From: Thiomonas arsenitoxydans
GTDB lineage: Bacteria; Pseudomonadota; Gammaproteobacteria; Burkholderiales; Burkholderiaceae_C
Direction of reading: 5' to 3'
Assembly (NCBI RefSeq): GCF_000253115.1
Contig: NC_014145.1
Coordinates: forward strand, 1,860,001-1,924,000
DNA: 64,000 nucleotides
Position 1 is the stretch's first letter. Each line of letters starts with the position of its first letter. Positions 59,992-64,000 of the stretch are shown here, piece by piece. Below the pieces are notes generated by a model. The model had not been told where the DNA came from. It saw only the letters and a program-made list of their open reading frames with translations, and ran no database searches. The translations under genes were made by a program, and so were the position numbers.

Positions 59992-61713
59992 CACACGGAT
60001 GTACACACCTCGAAGAGCTACGCCGCCAAGGCCCACCACTACGCCCAGTCCGTCGTGGCCGGCAAAGTCCCCGCGTGCCACTGGGTGCGCCGGGCCTGCC
60101 AGCGCCAACTCGATGACCTGGGGCGCTGGTCCGGCGCGCAGGCGCCGTATCGCTTCAACCCGCCGCTCGAGGACGCGGCCGGGCGCACGTTTCGTCCCGC
60201 CGAGCGCGTGTGCAGCCTCATCGAGCGGCTGCCGCACATCAAGGGACCCCTGGCGGGCCATCCGATCGCACTCGCCCCCTGGCAGGTTTTCATCCTGACC
60301 ACAGTGTTTGGCTGGGTGAACGCGGCGGGACGGCGGCGCTTTCGGCGCGCCTACATCGAGGTGCCGCGGGGCAACGGCAAGAGCGCGTTGTCCTCGGCGC
60401 TGGCGCTGTACATGCTGGCGGTGGACGGCGAGATGGGAGCCGAGGTGTACAGCTTGGCCACCACCCGAGACCAGGCGCGCATCGTCTTCGGCGTGGCGCA
60501 GACCATGGCCCGCCGCAGTCCAGGTTTTTGCCGGCGCTTCGGCGTGGGCATCGGCGCGCACAACCTGCATGTCTTGAGCAGCGCGTCGCGCTTCGAGCCC
60601 CTGTCGGCAGAAGGCTCGACCCTGGACGGCCTGAACATCCACTTCGGCTGCGTGGACGAATTGCACGCCCACAAGACCCGCACGGTCTACGACGTGGTGG
60701 AGACGGCCACCGGCAAGCGCGACAACTCCCTGCTGTGGGTCATCACCACGGCGGGCAGCGACCGCGCGGGCATCTGTTACGAGGTTCGAACGGGCGTGAC
60801 CAGGATCCTCGACGGCGTGATGGAGGACGAGCGGCAGTTCGGCATCATCCACGGCCTGGACGAGGGTGACGACTGGACGCACGAGAACGCACTGATCAAG
60901 GCCAACCCAAACTGGGGCGTGTCGATCGATGCTGACGCAGTGCTGTCGCTGCAGGCCAAAGCGCTACAACTGCCCTCCGCGGCGGCCGCGTTCCAGACCA
61001 AGCACCTGAACGTGTGGGTCAGCGCCGACAGTCCCTGGATGGACATGCGCGCCTGGGATGCCTGCGCCGATACCGGTTTGGATCTGGATGCCTTCGAGGG
61101 ACAACCCTGCTGGATCGGGCTGGATCTGGCCAGCAAGGTGGACATCGCCGCGCTCGTGCTGGTGTTCCGGCATGGCGCGGACGGTTTTGCCGTGTTTTCC
61201 AGGCACTACCTGCCTGAGGACGCGGTGCAGGGTGCGACCAACAGCCAGTATGCCGGCTGGGCGCGCTCCGGGCGGTTGATCGAGACCCCAGGCAACGTCA
61301 CCGATTTCGACACCATCGAGGCGGACCTGCGGGACATCGCGGCGCGCTTCGCGGTGCAGGCGGTGGCGTTCGATCCATTCCAGGCCACGCAACTGTCCTC
61401 GCACATGCTGGCCGAAGGACTGCCGATGATCGAGGTGCGGCCCACGGTGTTGAATTTCTCCGAGCCGATGAAGGCACTGCAGGCGCTGGTGCTGAGCAAC
61501 CGTCTGACGCACGACGGGGATCCGGTGCTGGCCTGGATGGCCTCCAACGTGGTGGCGCGCCTGGACGCCAAGGACAACATCTATCCGCGCAAGGAACGCC
61601 CAGAGAACAAGATCGACGCCGTTGTGGCGCTGATCATGGCGTTGTCGCGCGCGATGCTAGGCACGCCCGTGACGCAGGGCACATCGATTTACGACGAGGG
61701 AGTGGGCATCTGA
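59968..61713 (+). CDS. terL: Phage terminase large subunit
   Basis: A packaging motor ATPase/nuclease of about 581 residues. The ATPase has VPRGNGKSALSSALALYML (Walker A) and FGCVDELHAHKT (Walker B with catalytic Glu). The nuclease has WIGLDLASKVDIAALVLV, AFDPFQATQLSSHM and ENKIDAVVALIMALSRA. The family typically begins near SKSYAAKAHHYAQSVVAGKVPACHWVRRAC, and here ATG 59968 or 59947 supplies the start, inside the vapBC promoter and without a ribosome site. The vapBC insertion has probably rebuilt the terL 5' end. Confidence 0.92.
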   Translation: MTHPPRCKHTDVHTSKSYAAKAHHYAQSVVAGKVPACHWVRRACQRQLDDLGRWSGAQAPYRFNPPLEDAAGRTFRPAERVCSLIERLPHIKGPLAGHPIALAPWQVFILTTVFGWVNAAGRRRFRRAYIEVPRGNGKSALSSALALYMLAVDGEMGAEVYSLATTRDQARIVFGVAQTMARRSPGFCRRFGVGIGAHNLHVLSSASRFEPLSAEGSTLDGLNIHFGCVDELHAHKTRTVYDVVETATGKRDNSLLWVITTAGSDRAGICYEVRTGVTRILDGVMEDERQFGIIHGLDEGDDWTHENALIKANPNWGVSIDADAVLSLQAKALQLPSAAAAFQTKHLNVWVSADSPWMDMRAWDACADTGLDLDAFEGQPCWIGLDLASKVDIAALVLVFRHGADGFAVFSRHYLPEDAVQGATNSQYAGWARSGRLIETPGNVTDFDTIEADLRDIAARFAVQAVAFDPFQATQLSSHMLAEGLPMIEVRPTVLNFSEPMKALQALVLSNRLTHDGDPVLAWMASNVVARLDAKDNIYPRKERPENKIDAVVALIMALSRAMLGTPVTQGTSIYDEGVGI

Positions 61714-61916
61714 TGGAAACCACGCAGGACAAGACCGAGCGGCTGCGCCGCGCCGACGTGCGTGCCGGTCTGCTGGCGCTGGCGGGCGCCGCGCTGCTCG
61801 TGGCCGGCGTGACCTGCCTCGACTGGCGCGCTGGCATGATCCTCGCCGGAGCGCTGGCGCTGCTGGCCAGCGCCGCCCTGGCGCGCAACGTGGCGCTCGA
61901 GCGCGGCAAGCCCTGA
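61713..61916 (+). CDS. Small phage membrane protein
   Basis: A 67-residue protein with two membrane helices (VRAGLLALAGAALLVAGVTCLDW and GMILAGALALLASAALARNVAL). It sits between terL and the portal gene, sharing stop and start bases with both (TGATG). Small proteins of this kind occur here in related phages. The role is unknown. Confidence 0.7.
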   Translation: METTQDKTERLRRADVRAGLLALAGAALLVAGVTCLDWRAGMILAGALALLASAALARNVALERGKP

Positions 61917-63229
61917 TGTGGTTCTCCGACATTCTGTTTCCCGGCAGCGGCAACCCGGCCAGCGGGACGGGCGGCGGCTGGCTGGGGGCCTTCCTGGGCT
62001 CGGGCTACGGGCGCGCGGCCACCGGCGCCACGGTCACGCCGCAGACGGCGCTGGCGCTGACCGCTGTGCAGCGCGCCGTCACCCTCCTTGCCGAGTCGGT
62101 GGCCAAGCTACCGGCGGGAATTTTTCGGCACGCGCCGGATGGATCGAAGGAACCCCTTGCGGATCATCCGCTACTGCCGATCCTGCGCACCGCGCCCAAT
62201 GCCTTCCAAACCCCGTACCAGTTCCGCGAATTCTTGCAGACGCAACTGGGCTTGCGCGGCAACGCCTTCGCGCTCAAGTTCCGCAACCCTGACGGCACGA
62301 TCAAGAGCCTCTACCCGATCAACTCAGACCGGGTCATCGTGTACGTGAGCCCCATCGACCGCCTGCCGTACTACCGCATCCTGCGCGCGCCGGACGGCAT
62401 CGAGGGGATGTACGCCATGGGCGACATCCACCATGTACGCTGGATCTCCGACAACGCTTACACGGGGCTGTCGCCGATCGCGCTGCACCGCGAGGCCATC
62501 GGGGTGGCGATGGCGGGGGAACGCCACACGGGACGCGTGTTCGGCAATGGCACGAATCTGACCGGCACGCTCACCCGGCCCGCGACCGCGCCGCCGATCA
62601 AGGATCCGGCGATGATCGAGCGCATCACCCGCAATTGGGAGGAGAAGTACTCCGGGGCAGACAACGCCGGGCGCGTGGCGCTGCTGCAGGAGGGCATGGC
62701 GTTCACGCCGCTGTCCATGAGCAACGCCGATGCGCAGTTGATCGAGCAACGGCGCTATTCGGCCGGCGACATCGCGCGCATCTACGGCATCCCGCCGCAC
62801 ATGCTCGGCGACCTGAACCGGGCGACGAACGCCAACATCGAGCAGCAGTCGCTCGAGTTCCTCACCCACACGCTCATGTCCTGGATCAAGCGCCACGAGG
62901 AGGCGATGGAGCGTGACCTCCTCCTGCCTCAGGAGCGCGAGGCCGGCATCGTCATTCGCCTGGACGTGCGTGAGCTGCTGCGCGGGGATTTGTCCTCGCG
63001 CTACGCCGCCTACGCCATGGGTCGGCAGTGGGGATGGCTGTCGATCAACGACATTCGCCGCGCTGAAGGGATGCCATCCATCGAGCGCGGCGACGCCTAC
63101 TTGCAACCGCTGAACATGGCCGACGCGACGCAGCCGGCCCCGGCGCCGGCGCCGGCCAAGACGCCGGGTGCCCCCTCGACCACGGCGCCGAGGACGCTGC
63201 ACGACATGACGGAGACCCAAGATGCATGA
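61916..63229 (+). CDS. Phage portal protein, HK97 family
   Basis: A 437-residue portal that forms the DNA entry ring of the capsid. Family segments are AVQRAVTLLAESVAKLPAGIFR, PNAFQTPYQFREFLQTQLGLRGNAFALKF, MGDIHHVRWISDNAYTGLSPIALHREAIG and EQRRYSAGDIARIYGIPPHMLGDLNRATNANIEQQSLEFLTHTL. The C-terminal 40 residues are proline/alanine-rich. It overlaps the next gene by eight bases. Confidence 0.95.
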   Translation: MWFSDILFPGSGNPASGTGGGWLGAFLGSGYGRAATGATVTPQTALALTAVQRAVTLLAESVAKLPAGIFRHAPDGSKEPLADHPLLPILRTAPNAFQTPYQFREFLQTQLGLRGNAFALKFRNPDGTIKSLYPINSDRVIVYVSPIDRLPYYRILRAPDGIEGMYAMGDIHHVRWISDNAYTGLSPIALHREAIGVAMAGERHTGRVFGNGTNLTGTLTRPATAPPIKDPAMIERITRNWEEKYSGADNAGRVALLQEGMAFTPLSMSNADAQLIEQRRYSAGDIARIYGIPPHMLGDLNRATNANIEQQSLEFLTHTLMSWIKRHEEAMERDLLLPQEREAGIVIRLDVRELLRGDLSSRYAAYAMGRQWGWLSINDIRRAEGMPSIERGDAYLQPLNMADATQPAPAPAPAKTPGAPSTTAPRTLHDMTETQDA

Positions 63230-64000
63230 CGCTTACCCCTATCTGCGCGGACTGATCTACAACCAGCCGCTGATGGCCACGCCCGCTCTGGCTGACCTGG
63301 CCGACGAGTGGGCGCGCGCCATCTTGATCGAAGGCCGCGAGCGGTTGTCCGTCGAGGCGAGCGCGGCGCAGACCAAGGTGCTCGCGCCTGACGCCATCAA
63401 GGCCGCAGGGGTGGCTGTCATCCCGGTGCATGGCGCGCTCGTTCCTCGCGGCAACACGATGACCGCCTGCATGGGCACGTCCAGCTACGACCGGATCGGC
63501 GCGCAATTGGACGCGGCGCTGGCTGACCCTGAGGTGCGGCAAATCGCCCTGGACATCGACTCGCCGGGGGGTTCGGTCCAAGGCGCTTTCGAACTGGCGG
63601 GCAAGATCGCCCAGGCGACCAAGCCCACCACGGCCATCGTCAACTTCAACGCCTTATCGGCGGCCTACCTGCTGGCATCGGCCTGCGACAGCGTGAGCGT
63701 CAGCTCCACCGGCGCAGTGGGGTCCGTGGGGGTGGTGGCGATGCACCGCGATCTATCGGGCGCCAACGACAAGGCGGGCGTGAAGATCACGGCCGTCTAC
63801 CGAGGCGACAAGAAGCTCCACGGGGCATCGCACGCGCCGCTGTCGGAGGTGGCGCAGCAGGAATTGCAAGCGCAAGTGGACGATGCCTTCGACCAATTCG
63901 TGGCCGCTGTCTCGACCCACCGCAATCTGCCGGCTGATCGGGTCGTAGGCCTGCAGGCCGGTGTGTTTCACGGTGCGGACGCGCTCTCGCAAGGGCTGGC
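63222..64000 (+). CDS. Phage S49-family head maturation protease (partial, runs off the window)
   Basis: 259 codons are visible. The frame is a SppA/ClpP-fold protease: VAVIPVHGALVPRG, IALDIDSPGGSVQGAFELAGKIAQ, then the nucleophile region FNALSAAYLLASACDSVSVSSTGAVGSVGVV and a later lysine-containing region KITAVYRGDKKLHGA. It is expected to cleave scaffold and capsid proteins during head assembly. The ATG at 63222 lies inside the end of the portal gene. The C-terminus is beyond 64000. Confidence 0.92.
   Translation, partial: MHDAYPYLRGLIYNQPLMATPALADLADEWARAILIEGRERLSVEASAAQTKVLAPDAIKAAGVAVIPVHGALVPRGNTMTACMGTSSYDRIGAQLDAALADPEVRQIALDIDSPGGSVQGAFELAGKIAQATKPTTAIVNFNALSAAYLLASACDSVSVSSTGAVGSVGVVAMHRDLSGANDKAGVKITAVYRGDKKLHGASHAPLSEVAQQELQAQVDDAFDQFVAAVSTHRNLPADRVVGLQAGVFHGADALSQGL

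Larger units (their letters stand above)
35603..64000. mobile_element. Prophage or related integrative element integrated at ssrA (right end outside window)
   Basis: From just after ssrA to the window edge the genes are phage-type: serine recombinase, XRE/ImmA control genes, replication genes, methyltransferases, HNH nuclease, terminase, portal and head protease. Host-type genes are absent. The gene order terS-terL-portal-S49 protease is that of HK97-like tailed phages. The left attachment site is inferred to lie within the 3' end of ssrA. Its right copy should lie beyond 64000. Whether the left part (35603-44404) and the phage genes are one element or two nested ones cannot be decided here. 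Confidence 0.8.

Overview
The window is GC-rich bacterial chromosome, most likely from a betaproteobacterium of the order Burkholderiales. The gene content suits that placement: a smc-zipA-ligA cluster, ubiG-gph followed by a tmRNA gene with tag ANDSSYALAA, and a prophage with Burkholderiales-type recombinase/DUF2924 genes. I suspect a Thiomonas-like organism but cannot show it from this sequence.

Layout. Positions 1-13063 carry housekeeping and stress genes: a PilZ protein and tatD, a Tat-exported ankyrin protein, a large PLP-dependent amino acid decarboxylase, an NfeD/SPFH membrane pair, small enzymes of the DUF455, DUF2237, DUF924 and DUF488 families, a cyclic-nucleotide-binding protein, marC, xerD, ogt, selO and msrB. 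A ROK sugar kinase follows. Between it and the ligA-zipA-smc block sits a single 901-bp integron gene cassette (14070-14970). It has a recognisable attC site, and its one gene encodes a proteasome-like Ntn-hydrolase fold protein. No integron integrase is present in the window.

Positions 22097-35196 hold nth, a periplasmic B12/metal-binding protein, and then a tightly packed surface-polysaccharide operon. The operon encodes a phosphopantetheinyl transferase, two alpha/beta hydrolases, a GT2 and two GT4 glycosyltransferases, two polysaccharide deacetylases, a Wzy/O-antigen-ligase-like membrane protein and a DUF218 protein. Nearly every junction is an ATGA-type overlap. ubiG and gph follow.

Positions 35243-35602 are ssrA (tmRNA). 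From just after it to the end of the window lies a tailed-phage prophage or related integrative element whose right end is not reached. Its left part has an HNH-like zinc protein, a serine-recombinase operon, and an XRE/ImmA control unit facing a divergent two-gene operon of unknown function, with operator-like repeats between them. The early replication module (44538-53441) encodes an AlpA-like regulator, a Sak4-like ATPase, an SSB-like protein, an SF2 helicase, a Cas4-like nuclease, a primase-helicase and a RuvC-like resolvase. The resolvase reading frame contains a dense cluster of ten copies of a 9-bp motif. A 434-bp control gap with two terminators and a 24-bp palindrome follows, then two ParB-methyltransferase fusions, an HNH nuclease, and the HK97-type packaging and head genes (terS, terL, portal, S49 protease). 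A VapBC toxin-antitoxin pair is inserted on the opposite strand between terS and terL.

The signals I find most unusual are the solitary attC cassette with its proteasome-like protein, the repeat cluster inside the resolvase frame, the divergent XRE/ImmA locus, and the vapBC insertion inside the terminase operon.
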